From: Roseibium litorale
GTDB taxonomy: Bacteria; Pseudomonadota; Alphaproteobacteria; Rhizobiales; Stappiaceae
DNA length: 51,129 nucleotides
Direction: 5' to 3'
Assembly (NCBI RefSeq): GCF_014842915.1
Contig: NZ_JACYXI010000021.1
Location: 1 to 51,129, forward strand
Part shown: positions 15,344 through 24,832 of the stretch, one piece after another
Layout of the letters: the number at the start of each line of letters is the position of its first letter
Numbering within the stretch: the stretch's first letter is position 1
Notes under the pieces: generated by a model
What the model saw: the letters and a program-made list of their open reading frames with translations, nothing else
Databases searched by the model: none
What the model was told of the DNA's origin: nothing
Translations under genes and position numbers: made by a program

Positions 15344-16171
15344 ATGACCAAGAACTTCAAGACCTGGCCGGTCTACATTCTCTTGAGCGTTCTCTCGCTG
15401 CCCCTGGTCATCATGTATGCCTATCTGCTGATAGACACATTCACGGTGACCACCCCCGGCTCGCTTGTTCCGGGGCCCTTCACGCTGCAGAACTGGCGCT
15501 TCCTCTGGCAGCCGCCGCAGCCGGGTCAGGCGTCCATCTGGGCGGCAACCCTGAACACGGTCCTCTTTGCGGGCGGCACGATGCTGATCGTGCTGATGAC
15601 GTCTGCCACCGCAGGCTACGCCCTGTCGCGGCTCCGAATGCCCATGCGCAGCTTCATGCTGGCCGGTCTGATCATGCTGCACGCGTTTCCCACCGTGACG
15701 CTGATCATCTCGGTCTTCCTGATCCTGCAGATCATCGGGCTCTATGACACGTTGATCGGCGTGATCCTGGTGCGTGCGGCGCTGGACCTGCCGCTCGGCG
15801 TCTGGATCATGAAGGGCTTCTACGACAATGTGCCGTGGGAAATCGAAATGGCCGGGGTTCAGGATGGCGCCAACCGCTTCACCGTCTGGTGGCGGCTGAT
15901 CCTGCCGCAGATCCAGCCAGGCCTTGCGGCCCTCGGCATCTTTTCCTTCCTGCAGGCCTGGAGCGAGTTCATCCTGCCGCAGGTTCTCGCCCCCGGCGCC
16001 AATGCCCAGGTCCTGTCTGTCTACATGCAGGCATTGATCAAGAGCGAAACCCAGATGGATTTCACCCTGTTCAAGACCATCGGGCTTTTCTACACCCTGC
16101 CCGTGGTCATCATCTATCAGATCTTCAACAAGAAACTCATGAACATCTATGGCGGAGGCACGAAGGGCTGA
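15344..16171 (+). CDS. ABC transporter permease (MalG/UgpE type)
   Basis: 275 residues, 9 bases after the first permease. Six membrane segments are visible, starting with VYILLSVLSLPLVIMYAYLL. The EAA motif reads EIEMAGVQDGANRFTVWWRL, followed by LPQIQPGLAALGIF, in the usual place between TM4 and TM5. Length is standard for the family. Its stop overlaps the ATPase start by one base (TGATG). It pairs with the preceding permease. Confidence 0.88.
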   Translation: MTKNFKTWPVYILLSVLSLPLVIMYAYLLIDTFTVTTPGSLVPGPFTLQNWRFLWQPPQPGQASIWAATLNTVLFAGGTMLIVLMTSATAGYALSRLRMPMRSFMLAGLIMLHAFPTVTLIISVFLILQIIGLYDTLIGVILVRAALDLPLGVWIMKGFYDNVPWEIEMAGVQDGANRFTVWWRLILPQIQPGLAALGIFSFLQAWSEFILPQVLAPGANAQVLSVYMQALIKSETQMDFTLFKTIGLFYTLPVVIIYQIFNKKLMNIYGGGTKG

Positions 16172-17229
16172 TGCGTATCCTGATCGACAATTTCACAAAG
16201 ACATTCGGGACCACCACCGTCATCCGCGATATGACCCTGGAGATTGAGAGCGGCGAAATGCTGGCGCTCCTCGGCCCTTCGGGATGCGGCAAGTCGACGA
16301 CGCTGTTCGCAGTCTGCGGCATTCACCGGATGAACGGCGGACGGCTTCTGTTCGGCGACAGGGACGTTACCACCGTCTCCTCCCAGGACCGGAACGTTGG
16401 CGTGGTGTTCCAGAACTATGCGCTCTATCCGCATATGAACGTCTTTGAGAACATCTCCTTTCCGCTGAAGATCCGGAAGGAAAGCAAGGCGGATATTGAT
16501 GCCAAGGTGCGCGAGATGGCCAACCTGGTCCATATCGAGGACCTGATGGAGCGCAAGCCCGCTCAGCTCTCCGGTGGCCAGCAGCAGCGTGTCGCACTTG
16601 CCCGCGCCCTGATCCGCAAGCCGGACGTCCTGCTGCTCGATGAGCCGCTCGCCAACCTCGACGCCAAGCTGCGTCTGGAGATGCGCTCGGAAATCCGACG
16701 CATCCAGCAGGAGACTGGTATCACCGCCATTCTGGTCACTCATGACCAGGTGGAAGCCATGTCCATGTGCGACCGGATCGCGATCATGAACAAGGGCCAG
16801 ATCGTTCAGCTGTCGACGCCGAGCGAGATGTACAACGAACCGGCCTCCGCCTTCGTGGCCGGCTTCATGGGTAACCCGCCGATCAGCTTCCTTGAAGGCA
16901 CTGTCGAGGGAACGTCCCTGTGTCTCGACCAGTCCAGCATCCTCCTGCCCCTGCCGGAAAGCCGCCGTCCCGCAAGCCCTGCGAGCCGGGTCAAGCTCGG
17001 CGTCCGTCCGGAGTATTTCCAGCCGGAGAACCCGGACAAGGTGGAAGGAAAGATCAGCTTCATCGAGATCCAGGGCCGCGAGACCCTTTATGACGTGACG
17101 CTTGAAAACGGCGCCGTCCTGCGCTCGATCCAGAGTTCCGGTCCTTTGCACAAGCTGGGTGACACGGTGCGTTGGGGTGTCGACCACAGCCGCGTGCTGG
17201 CCTTTGACGAAAGCGGTGCCCGGCTATGA
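16171..17229 (+). CDS. ABC transporter ATPase of the MalK/UgpC type
   Basis: 352 residues. Walker A GPSGCGKST near residue 37, Q-loop VVFQNYALYPHM, signature LSGGQQQR, Walker B VLLLDEPLANLD, and H-loop TAILVTHDQVEAM are all intact. The C-terminal third (about 240-352) is the TOBE/OB domain of carbohydrate importers, which allows regulation by other proteins. Start and stop overlap the neighbouring genes by 1 and 4 bases, so the four transporter genes are translated as a unit. Confidence 0.92.
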   Translation: MRILIDNFTKTFGTTTVIRDMTLEIESGEMLALLGPSGCGKSTTLFAVCGIHRMNGGRLLFGDRDVTTVSSQDRNVGVVFQNYALYPHMNVFENISFPLKIRKESKADIDAKVREMANLVHIEDLMERKPAQLSGGQQQRVALARALIRKPDVLLLDEPLANLDAKLRLEMRSEIRRIQQETGITAILVTHDQVEAMSMCDRIAIMNKGQIVQLSTPSEMYNEPASAFVAGFMGNPPISFLEGTVEGTSLCLDQSSILLPLPESRRPASPASRVKLGVRPEYFQPENPDKVEGKISFIEIQGRETLYDVTLENGAVLRSIQSSGPLHKLGDTVRWGVDHSRVLAFDESGARL

Positions 17230-18710
17230 TAAGCCCCTTCCCGACCGCATCCAGAGTGGACATGGCCTGGCTGACCTCAGGCCGCCCGCTCGCCATCGCC
17301 CACCGGGGCGCCAGCGCCTATGCGCCGGACAACACGCTCGCAGCCTTCGCCCTTGCAGATGTGCTGGGCGCGGACATGTGGGAAGTTGACATCCAGCTGT
17401 CTTCTGACGGTGTTGCGGTTGTCTGCCATGACAGCGATTTGAACGCAGTCGCAGGCCTTGACGAGCCGGTCTCCTCCCTGCCCGCAGAAGCTCTGACGGC
17501 GCTTGCCACGCTTTCCGGCGAGCCGGTCCCGCTCTTCGGGCGAGTGGTGGAGCTGGCCCAGGCGAAAGGCGCGGCGCTTTATCTCGATGTGAAGAACAGC
17601 GCGGCCTATGAGGCGGCTCTAAGCGTACTTCAGCAGGCAGACTTCACGCGTGCCGTCTTCGGCATCAACGACGCAGCCTTCTGCCGCAAGCTGATCGATG
17701 AGGGTTGCCCCTATCCGGTCTCCATCCTCTTCGGTATCGGCAAGGATCCGTTCGAGATGGCGGAGCTTTCCGGCGCGGATATCCTTCACCCGTGCTGGGA
17801 GCGGGCGGGCGGCCGTCCGGACCAGCTCCTGACGCCAGCCTTCTTTGCCGAGGCACAGCGGCGCGGACTGCCTGTGGTGACCTGGCACGAGGAACGTCCG
17901 GATGTGGCAGCAGCCCTGCTTGAGCTGCCCGTTGCCGGGATCTGCTCCGACACGCCGCAGCTTCTGAAATCCTACAGGCACCGGTTCCCGGAGGCGCCCA
18001 AGGTTGTCTGCCACCGTGGAGCGTGTGCCATTGCGCCGGAAAACACGCTTGCCTCTGCCCATGCGGCCTTCGCAGCCGGGTTCCATGTGGTGGAACTGGA
18101 CGTGCACCAGCTGGCCGATGGCAGCCTTGCGGTCATTCATGACGGCACGCTAGACCGCACGACCGATGGCACTGGTCCGGTCGCAGAGCAAACTTCCGAC
18201 AGCCTTCAGGACCTGGATGCGGGCTCCTGGTTCTCCCGCCATTACACCGGCGAACCGGTACCGTTCCTCTCCGAACTTCTGACCTGCGCCTCTATCTGGT
18301 CGGGCCAGCTCTATATCGAGCTGAAGGAGACCGACCCGGCGGCGGTTCTGGCCGAAGTCGATCGTCATGATTTCTTCGAAAGCTGCTTCTTCTGGTCCTT
18401 CAACGCCAGCTATCTGCGGCAGATGAAGGCTCTGGAACCCAGAGCAAGATTCATGGCACGGCGGGAGGATTACAACAGCATCGAAGCCTGTCTGGAAGAC
18501 CTCTCCCCTGTCATCGTCGAGTTCAACCAGGATAACCTTGATCCCGTCGACCTAGACAAGGTGCGCGCTTGCGGCAAGAAGGTCATGATTGCTTATATGG
18601 GCCGGGACCGGGAGATACAGGAGCGGATTCGCGCGCTTCGCCCGGATCTGGTGAACATCAACGATCTGTTCGGCTGGTCAAAGCTGATCGAAACCGCCGC
18701 GGCAAACTGA
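17226..18710 (+). CDS. Tandem-domain glycerophosphodiester phosphodiesterase
   Basis: 494 residues, ATG overlapping the ATPase stop by 4 bases. Two complete GDPD domains lie in one chain. The first (about 20-250) has AHRGASAYAPDNTLAAF, WEVDIQLSSDG and VVCHD; the second (about 258-490) has CHRGACAIAPENTLASA, VELDVHQLADG and VIHDGTLDRTTDG. Both keep the catalytic His pair and the metal-binding Glu/Asp. No signal peptide is seen, so it acts in the cytoplasm, releasing glycerol 3-phosphate or a related product from what the transporter brings in. UgpQ has one domain; two active-looking domains fused is unusual and suggests duplication, with the more divergent first copy perhaps changed in specificity. 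Confidence 0.88.
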   Translation: MISPFPTASRVDMAWLTSGRPLAIAHRGASAYAPDNTLAAFALADVLGADMWEVDIQLSSDGVAVVCHDSDLNAVAGLDEPVSSLPAEALTALATLSGEPVPLFGRVVELAQAKGAALYLDVKNSAAYEAALSVLQQADFTRAVFGINDAAFCRKLIDEGCPYPVSILFGIGKDPFEMAELSGADILHPCWERAGGRPDQLLTPAFFAEAQRRGLPVVTWHEERPDVAAALLELPVAGICSDTPQLLKSYRHRFPEAPKVVCHRGACAIAPENTLASAHAAFAAGFHVVELDVHQLADGSLAVIHDGTLDRTTDGTGPVAEQTSDSLQDLDAGSWFSRHYTGEPVPFLSELLTCASIWSGQLYIELKETDPAAVLAEVDRHDFFESCFFWSFNASYLRQMKALEPRARFMARREDYNSIEACLEDLSPVIVEFNQDNLDPVDLDKVRACGKKVMIAYMGRDREIQERIRALRPDLVNINDLFGWSKLIETAAAN

Positions 18711-18719
18711 CAGGGCAGC

Positions 18720-19724
18720 ATGAGCGACACCAAGCCGCCAAAGCGCAAGGCGAACTCCATCGACGTTGCCATCCTTGCCGGGGTGTCCCGCTCAGCCGTC
18801 TCAAGGACCTTCACCGACGGCGCCAGCGTTTCGGAAGAAACCCGCACCAAGGTGATGCGTGCGGCGGAGCAGCTTGGCTACCGGGTCAATGCCCTTGCCC
18901 GCTCCCTGCACAAGCGCTCGGAGCTGGTGGGGCTTGTCACGGCGGACATGCACAATCCCTTCCGCGCTGAGCAGATCGACTGGCTTTCCAAGCTGTTGGG
19001 CGAGCGCGGCTTCAAGCCCATTTTCCTGCGGGGAGAGCGCCACGCGGATGTGTCCGACATGATCGGATCGCTGCTGGAATACCGTGTGGCTGGTGTGATC
19101 GTGACGTCAGACACCCCGCCTCAGGAAATCTGCGAGGAGTGCCAGCGCTATGGCGTCCCGCTGGTGACCATCAACAAGCAGGATACGGGCGCGCCGCTGG
19201 ACCGGGTGATCTGTGACTTTGAAGCCGGTGGACGAATGGCTTTCGAGCACCTGAGATCCTCAGGCTGCAAACGGCTGGGGCTGGTTCTCCCGGAAAGCCC
19301 GTCCTACACCATCGCCGGACGGGCGGCCTCGTTCCGCGCAGCCTGCGGAGAAAACGGTCTCGATCTGTTGGAGATCCGGCACGGTGGCCAGGACTATCAA
19401 TCAGGCCTGGAAGCTGCCGGTCTGGTGGCGGACCGGCGGGATCAGATCGACGGGCTCTTCTGCGTGGCCGACTATCTTGCCCTAGGCCTGCTGGATGGCT
19501 TGCGCCGCAAGCATGGCGTCAGACTTCCTCAGGACATGCGCCTGATCGGGTTCGATGACATTCCACAAGCAGGCTGGGACGGCTATCAGCTCACCACAAT
19601 CCGCCAGAGCCGGGAAACCCTCGCCCGCCTCGCAATCGACCTCCTCTGCCGGAGGATCGACAGCCCGGAACTGGACCATCAGGAACTGATCTGCCCGCTG
19701 GAACTGGTCCTGCGCGAGACGTGA
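18720..19724 (+). CDS. LacI-family transcription regulator
   Basis: 334 residues, 9 bases after the phosphodiesterase gene. The N-terminal helix-turn-helix reads SIDVAILAGVSRSAVSRTFT (about 13-32), with the hinge helix NALARSLHKRS. The rest is a periplasmic-binding-protein-like sensor domain (GLVTADMHNPF, DRVICDFEAGGRMAFEHL, IGFDDIPQAGWDGYQLTTI). It most likely represses the transporter operon through the palindrome at 12505 and is released by the imported compound. As the last gene of that operon it would be autoregulated. Confidence 0.9.
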   Translation: MSDTKPPKRKANSIDVAILAGVSRSAVSRTFTDGASVSEETRTKVMRAAEQLGYRVNALARSLHKRSELVGLVTADMHNPFRAEQIDWLSKLLGERGFKPIFLRGERHADVSDMIGSLLEYRVAGVIVTSDTPPQEICEECQRYGVPLVTINKQDTGAPLDRVICDFEAGGRMAFEHLRSSGCKRLGLVLPESPSYTIAGRAASFRAACGENGLDLLEIRHGGQDYQSGLEAAGLVADRRDQIDGLFCVADYLALGLLDGLRRKHGVRLPQDMRLIGFDDIPQAGWDGYQLTTIRQSRETLARLAIDLLCRRIDSPELDHQELICPLELVLRET

Positions 19725-19832
19725 CGAGCTCAGGATTGTCATGAGACGGCAGCCCATCCTTACCTGATGAGGATCTTCCTGGACGTTCCCTGGCAGAGAT
19801 CGGCACGAAGCGGCGGGTTAAGGCCGGGCCGG

Positions 19833-21236
19833 TCAGGCCAGACCGGCAATTGCCTTGGCGAAATCGGAGGCGGAGAAAGGCTCTAGGTCTTCGACGCCTT
19901 CGCCAACACCGATGAAATGGACCGGCAGCTTATGCTTGGCGGCGATGGCGACGAGGATGCCGCCACGGGCCGTGCCGTCCAGCTTGGTCATCACCAGACC
20001 GGTGACGCCAGCCACGCGCCCAAAGATCTCGACCTGGCTGAGCGCATTCTGGCCGGTGGTTGCGTCCAGGGTCAAAAGCACCGTATGCGGGGCTTCCGGG
20101 TCGTGTTTCTTGATGACACGGATGACCTTTTCCAGCTCATCCATCAGCTCGGTCTTGTTCTGGAGACGGCCCGCCGTGTCGATCAGAAGAACATCAACGG
20201 CCTTTTCCTTCGCCCGTTTCATGGCATCAAAGGCAAGACCCGCCGCATCCGCGCCGGTTTCCCCGGAAATCACCTCGGCTCCCGTGCGCTGGCCCCAGAT
20301 CTTGAGCTGTTCGACGGCAGCGGCGCGGAAGGTATCGCCAGCCGCCAGCATCACGCTCTTGCCTTCGCGGGCGAGTTTCTGGGACAGTTTGCCGATGGTG
20401 GTGGTCTTGCCGGTACCGTTGACGCCGACCATCAGCACCACGTGCGGCTTGCGGCCGCTGTCGAGATCCAGCGGCTGGGCCACGGGCGCAAGAACCTTCT
20501 CGACTTCCTCGGCCAGAACCGAACGGACTTCCTCCGGCGAGATTTCCTTGTCGAACCGGCCATCTGCCAGCCGCTCGGTGATCGACATGGAGGTGGTAAC
20601 GCCAAGATCCGCCTGGATCAGAACGTCCTCCAGCTCCTCCAGCATCGCAGCGTCAAGCTTGCGCTTGGTGAAGATGGATGTGATGCCCTCGGTGAGGGCA
20701 GAGGAAGACCGGGAAAGGCCCTGCTTCAGGCGCTGGAACCAGGACTGCTTGCGGACAGGTGCGGGCTCTTCAACCACCGGCGCAGAGGCGGCGGGCACCT
20801 CTTCAATGGCAGGCTTGAACGCGGGCTCTCCGGCAAGCCCGGCCATTTCCGGTTCCGCTTCGGGTTCCTGCGCCGTTTCCTCTTCGCTCTCAAAGCTTTG
20901 AGAGGGCGTAACAGAGGTGTCTGGAAGTCCCGCGGACACGGCGGCTTCTTCGGCGCTTGTACCCGTCTCAGACTGGGCGGGAGCTGCAACGAGCTTTTCC
21001 GGCTGATCCTCATCCGCCGCTGGCACATCCTCAGCAGCTGAAGATCCCTGCGGCTCCGCTGGCCCGGCAACGGGAGAACTGCCCTGCTCAGGGGTTGCCG
21101 GCTCAGGGGTTTCCGGCTCCGGAGCCCCGGCTTCAGGCTCGGCGGCCTGCGTCAGCGGCGCTTCGGTCTCCGGTGTCTCCGGAGCGTCCTTGCCCCCGAA
21201 CAACCGGCCAAAAAACCCGCGCTTCTTTTCGCTCAT
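19833..21236 (-). CDS. ftsY: Signal recognition particle receptor FtsY
   Basis: 467 residues. The N-terminus (KKRGFFGRLFGG) is a basic amphipathic lipid-binding helix, followed by about 150 residues of acidic Glu/Pro/Ala-rich A domain. The NG domain starts near 165: four-helix N domain, then G1 GVNGTGKTTTIGKL, DTFRAAAVEQL, DTAGR, and TKLDGTARGG. It docks ribosome-bound SRP at the membrane and hydrolyses GTP together with Ffh. The A domain is long but of the usual composition. It is the third gene of dapF-mtaB-ftsY on this strand, separated by 126 bases, and converges with the LacI gene. Confidence 0.95.
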   Translation of the reverse strand: MSEKKRGFFGRLFGGKDAPETPETEAPLTQAAEPEAGAPEPETPEPATPEQGSSPVAGPAEPQGSSAAEDVPAADEDQPEKLVAAPAQSETGTSAEEAAVSAGLPDTSVTPSQSFESEEETAQEPEAEPEMAGLAGEPAFKPAIEEVPAASAPVVEEPAPVRKQSWFQRLKQGLSRSSSALTEGITSIFTKRKLDAAMLEELEDVLIQADLGVTTSMSITERLADGRFDKEISPEEVRSVLAEEVEKVLAPVAQPLDLDSGRKPHVVLMVGVNGTGKTTTIGKLSQKLAREGKSVMLAAGDTFRAAAVEQLKIWGQRTGAEVISGETGADAAGLAFDAMKRAKEKAVDVLLIDTAGRLQNKTELMDELEKVIRVIKKHDPEAPHTVLLTLDATTGQNALSQVEIFGRVAGVTGLVMTKLDGTARGGILVAIAAKHKLPVHFIGVGEGVEDLEPFSASDFAKAIAGLA

Positions 21237-21362
21237 AAACCTGCCCCGATGCCGGATCCAGGATCCGGCTCTGCCATTGCCCCGTCTGGGCCTTGCCCGT
21301 ACGGTGCCTGAATTATCGAACTTCCGGCTTTCCGGCGCCCCATGCGCCTCAAGAAACCCGGA

Positions 21363-22634
21363 TCAAGCCGCAGCGGCTGCCACCGCCTCGCCAAGAAGGT
21401 GACGGCCCGTGTGGCCCGTGATGCGGACGTTGAGAATTTCACCAGCGGTTCCGCCGGAAATCTCCGTCTGCGTGAACTGTTCCGTGCGGCCCAGACCTTC
21501 CTTCTCGATCAGGACCGGACGCAGCTTGCCGACTTCGCTGACGAGATAGCTTGCCAGCACTTCTTCGCCCTTGGCCCGCAGGCGCGCGCCCCGCTCCTTG
21601 ATCAGGTTGCGCGGCAGCTGCGGCATACGGGCCGCCGGCGTGCCGGGACGCGGAGAGAACGGGAAAACGTGAAGATGGGTCAGCCCGCATTCATCGACGA
21701 TGCGCAGGCTGTTGGCGAACATCTCTTCGGTTTCCGTCGGGAAACCGGCGATGATATCGGCGCCGAACACCACATCCGGGCGCATGCGGCGCACGTCTTC
21801 ACAGAAACGGATGGTGTCAGCGCGCAGATGGCGGCGCTTCATCCGCTTGAGGATCATGTCATCGCCCGCCTGCAAAGACAGGTGGAAATGCGGCATCAGA
21901 CGCTCGTCTTCCGCAATCACCCGCATCAGGTCGTCATCCGCCTCGATGCTGTCGATGGAGGATAGCCGCAGACGCTTCAGGTCCGGAACCATCTTCAGGA
22001 TCTTGGCCGTCAGCGTGCCAAGCTTCGGCAGTCCCGGCAGGTCAGAGCCATAGGACGTGATATCGACACCGGTCAGAACGATCTCGTTGTAGCCATTCTC
22101 CACCAGGCGGCGGATCTGGTCGATGACCACACCCATCGGCACGGAACGGGAATTGCCCCGGCCATAGGGAATGATGCAGAAAGTGCAGCGGTGGTCGCAG
22201 CCGTTCTGGACCTGAACGAAAGCGCGCGCGCGGCCTTCCAGCCCGTCGATCAGATGGCCAGCGGTCTCTTCAACGCTCATGATGTCGTTGACGCGGACCT
22301 TTTCGCTGTCGTCGATGCCGAAAGCGGCGACCTGGGCGTAGGACTTACGCTCCAGCTTCTCGGTGTTGCCGAGAACCAGATCGACCTCAGCCATTTCGGA
22401 GAAGGTGCTGCTTTCCGTCTGGGCGGCGCAGCCGGTGACGATGATCCGCGCATTAGGATTGTCGCGGCGTGCCTTCCGGACGGCCTGGCGGGCCTGGCGC
22501 ACGGCTTCATTGGTCACGGCGCAGGTGTTGATCAGGATTGCGTCCTTGAGGCCGGCAGCCTCCGCCTCCCGCTTCATCACTTCCGACTCGTAGGAATTCA
22601 GCCGGCAACCGAAGGTGACGACGTCAATGCTCAT
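21363..22634 (-). CDS. mtaB: tRNA t6A37 methylthiotransferase MtaB
   Basis: 423 residues. The N-terminal UPF0004 domain carries cluster cysteines at 10, 38 and 69. The radical-SAM cluster is C146, C150 and C153 (GCDHRCTFCIIPYGRG). A TRAM-like C-terminal part follows. It converts N6-threonylcarbamoyladenosine to its 2-methylthio form at position 37 of ANN-reading tRNAs, using two iron-sulfur clusters and SAM. MtaB rather than MiaB or RimO is chosen from the RGNSRSVP segment and the conserved place between dapF and ftsY. Its start overlaps the dapF stop by 4 bases. Confidence 0.92.
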   Translation of the reverse strand: MSIDVVTFGCRLNSYESEVMKREAEAAGLKDAILINTCAVTNEAVRQARQAVRKARRDNPNARIIVTGCAAQTESSTFSEMAEVDLVLGNTEKLERKSYAQVAAFGIDDSEKVRVNDIMSVEETAGHLIDGLEGRARAFVQVQNGCDHRCTFCIIPYGRGNSRSVPMGVVIDQIRRLVENGYNEIVLTGVDITSYGSDLPGLPKLGTLTAKILKMVPDLKRLRLSSIDSIEADDDLMRVIAEDERLMPHFHLSLQAGDDMILKRMKRRHLRADTIRFCEDVRRMRPDVVFGADIIAGFPTETEEMFANSLRIVDECGLTHLHVFPFSPRPGTPAARMPQLPRNLIKERGARLRAKGEEVLASYLVSEVGKLRPVLIEKEGLGRTEQFTQTEISGGTAGEILNVRITGHTGRHLLGEAVAAAAA

Positions 22635-23587
22635 GCGGAGACACCTGCCTGCTTCCCGGCAAGGTTCATGGCGTCCTGTTCTGCATCGCCCGGGCCGGTT
22701 TTTTCAAAGGCAAGCGTTCCGAGATCGATCTCGCCTTCGTACTCAACCTCCGTGCCGCCGGTCATCATGACGTGGTCGTCGCTTTCGCGCCACTCTATGC
22801 CGATGGCCCCGCCGGGCAGATGAATGGTGGACTTGCGGCCCGCCTTGCGGTCACGCGCGGCGGCAACGCCGACGGCGCAGGCGGCAGTGCCACAGGCCAG
22901 CGTCAGGCCAACGCCCCGCTCCCACACCTTCACGCGGATCTCGTCCGGCGCGAACACATGGGCCAGAGAAATGTTGGCGCCTTCCGGGAAGACCGGATGA
23001 TGTTCCAGCAGCGGGCCAACCTTGCTGAGGTCATAGGCATCCACATCCTTGACCCAGAAGATGCCATGCGGATTGCCCATGGAAACGGCGGCAGGCGTGT
23101 GCAGGATCGGGTCGTCGATCGGCCCGATCTGAAGTTCAATCGCGCGGGTGTCGGCAAATTCTTCGGCCAGCGGGATCTGATCCCAGCGCAGGCCCGGCTT
23201 GCCCATGTCCACGGTTACCACGCGGGCATCATCCGTCGCAAAGGCGTGCAGCAGGCCGGCATTGGTCTCGATGGTGACATGATCCTTGCCGCTTTCCTCC
23301 ATCAGGAGGCGGCCGACACAGCGGGTCGCATTGCCGCAGGCATTCACCTGCGAGCCATCGCAATTGTGGATACGCATGAACGCGTCCGCGCCGGCGGGGG
23401 ACTTCTCTACCGTGACCATCTGATCGAAGCCGATCCCGGTCTCGCGGTCGCCAAGCTTGGCGATGACATCCGGCGTCAGGCGCAGCGGGGTGTCCCGCGC
23501 ATCCCAAACCAGGAAGTCGTTGCCAAGACCGTTCATCTTCAAAAAGGGCCTGCGTGCCTGGGCCATACCAGAGACCATCATGTTCAT
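22631..23587 (-). CDS. dapF: Diaminopimelate epimerase
   Basis: 318 residues as called from 23587; several ATGs cluster at the start (23587, 23581, 23578, 23566) and none has a clear ribosome site. The conserved core begins FLKMNGLGNDF. The two active-site cysteines are C84 (NACGNATRC) and C232 (LACGTAACAVG), one in each half of the pseudo-symmetric fold. It interconverts LL- and meso-diaminopimelate for lysine and peptidoglycan synthesis. It is first in the dapF-mtaB-ftsY cluster. Confidence 0.93.
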   Translation of the reverse strand: MNMMVSGMAQARRPFLKMNGLGNDFLVWDARDTPLRLTPDVIAKLGDRETGIGFDQMVTVEKSPAGADAFMRIHNCDGSQVNACGNATRCVGRLLMEESGKDHVTIETNAGLLHAFATDDARVVTVDMGKPGLRWDQIPLAEEFADTRAIELQIGPIDDPILHTPAAVSMGNPHGIFWVKDVDAYDLSKVGPLLEHHPVFPEGANISLAHVFAPDEIRVKVWERGVGLTLACGTAACAVGVAAARDRKAGRKSTIHLPGGAIGIEWRESDDHVMMTGGTEVEYEGEIDLGTLAFEKTGPGDAEQDAMNLAGKQAGVSA

Positions 23588-23723
23588 GAGAGTGGAACAA
23601 CAGCTCCGCCTTGGAGCTTTGCCCCTATATGGCGGAAAACAGGTCCGATTACCAGTCCGGGGCGAGGATTCGGAAGAATGAGCCTGATGGTGAGGGCAAA
23701 ACCCCGCGATCTTGCTCCGTGCT

Positions 23724-23818
23724 GTCCCGGCCTTGAGCCGGGACCCGCCTCAAAAGCGCGTCATCCTATCAGATGACAGTTCCCGGATCTCCGCTCCGCT
23801 TCGTCCGGGAAGGCGCGG
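23724..23818. repeat. Palindromic intergenic repeat, copy A
   Basis: Two hairpins in a row: GTCCCGG/CCGGGAC around CCTTGAG (23724-23744), then TCCCGGA/TCCGGGA (23781-23810) around a CGCTCCGCTTCG core. The same arrangement recurs at 27835-27935. This resembles the dispersed palindromic repeats known from alphaproteobacterial intergenic regions. Confidence 0.7.
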
Positions 23819-23836
23819 CAGCAAGATCTCGAAACT

Positions 23837-24724
23837 CTAAAGCGAAGCCGCATCAAAGGTGTTACAAGCCTCCAGGTCACCTGTCTTGAAACCCTGACGG
23901 AACCAGCGGGCCCGCTGGGCGGAGGTTCCGTGGTTGAAGGTTTCGGGAACCGCATAGCCCTGCGCCTGTTTCTGCAAGGTATCGTCGCCGATCTTCGAGG
24001 CGGCATTCAGTGCCTCCTCGATATCGCCATCCTCGATGAAGTCCCGTTTCTTGGCCGCGTAGTGCGCCCAGATCCCGGCGTAGCAGTCCGCCTGAAGCTC
24101 GACGCGCACGGACAGCGCATTGGCTTCCTGCTCGCTCATGGAGCGCCGGGCCTTCTGGTATTCCGGCAAGACGCCCAGCAGGTTCTGAAGGTGATGGCCG
24201 ACTTCATGGGCCAGAACATAGGCCTGGGCAAAATCCCCCGGCGCGTTCAGCTGGCCCGCCAGCTGCTTGTAGAAAGAGAGGTCGATGTAGACCTTCTGAT
24301 CCGCGCCGCAATAGAACGGCCCGGTGGCCGAGGTGGCATGGCCGCAGGCAGAGGGAACAGAGCCAGAGAAGAGCACAAGGGTCGGTTCGGGGTAGTTCTC
24401 GCCGTATTGGCCAAGGATATGACTCCAGGTGTCTTCCGTGTCCGCCAGGATCACCGAGACAAACTGGGCCTGCGGGTCCTCGGGCGTGCCACGGGAGGCC
24501 GGCTCGGAGGTCTGATAGGATCCGCCACCGGAGGAGCCGTCCAGCCCCTGAAGCAGGGTCATAGGGTCAATGCCGGTGAACCAGGAAATGGCGAGCACAA
24601 CCAGCACGCCAGTGAGCCCGAGCCCGCTACCCACTCGCATGCCGCCTCCACCGCTGCCCCGGGAATACCTGGCAGACCTGCGGTCTTCGATATTGTCACT
24701 CGTCCGGCGGCCTCTCCAGCGCAT
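23837..24724 (-). CDS. YpfJ-type neutral zinc metallopeptidase, membrane-anchored
   Basis: 295 residues from the ATG at 24724 with GGGGGAA close by; an upstream start at 24760 adds 12 residues without support. The N-terminus is cytosolic and basic (MRWRGRRTSDNIEDRR, RYSRGSGGGG), then one membrane segment (GLTGVLVVLAISWFTGI). The zinc site HEVGHHLQNLLG is in the exported domain, which also has conserved Cys pairs (SACGHATSAT, FYCGADQ). The short MRW start, glycine-rich linker and HEVGHH motif identify the putative neutral zinc metallopeptidase family; its substrate is unknown. Confidence 0.88.
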   Translation of the reverse strand: MRWRGRRTSDNIEDRRSARYSRGSGGGGMRVGSGLGLTGVLVVLAISWFTGIDPMTLLQGLDGSSGGGSYQTSEPASRGTPEDPQAQFVSVILADTEDTWSHILGQYGENYPEPTLVLFSGSVPSACGHATSATGPFYCGADQKVYIDLSFYKQLAGQLNAPGDFAQAYVLAHEVGHHLQNLLGVLPEYQKARRSMSEQEANALSVRVELQADCYAGIWAHYAAKKRDFIEDGDIEEALNAASKIGDDTLQKQAQGYAVPETFNHGTSAQRARWFRQGFKTGDLEACNTFDAASL

Positions 24725-24832
24725 GGCATTCCCCCAATCTAGCAAAGCGGCCGCTGGCAATCGCAGCCCTGTCAGATCCCCATAACCGGATCGTCTGCCG
24801 GGAACAACGCTGCAAGTGCCGCTGCGTTCCCA

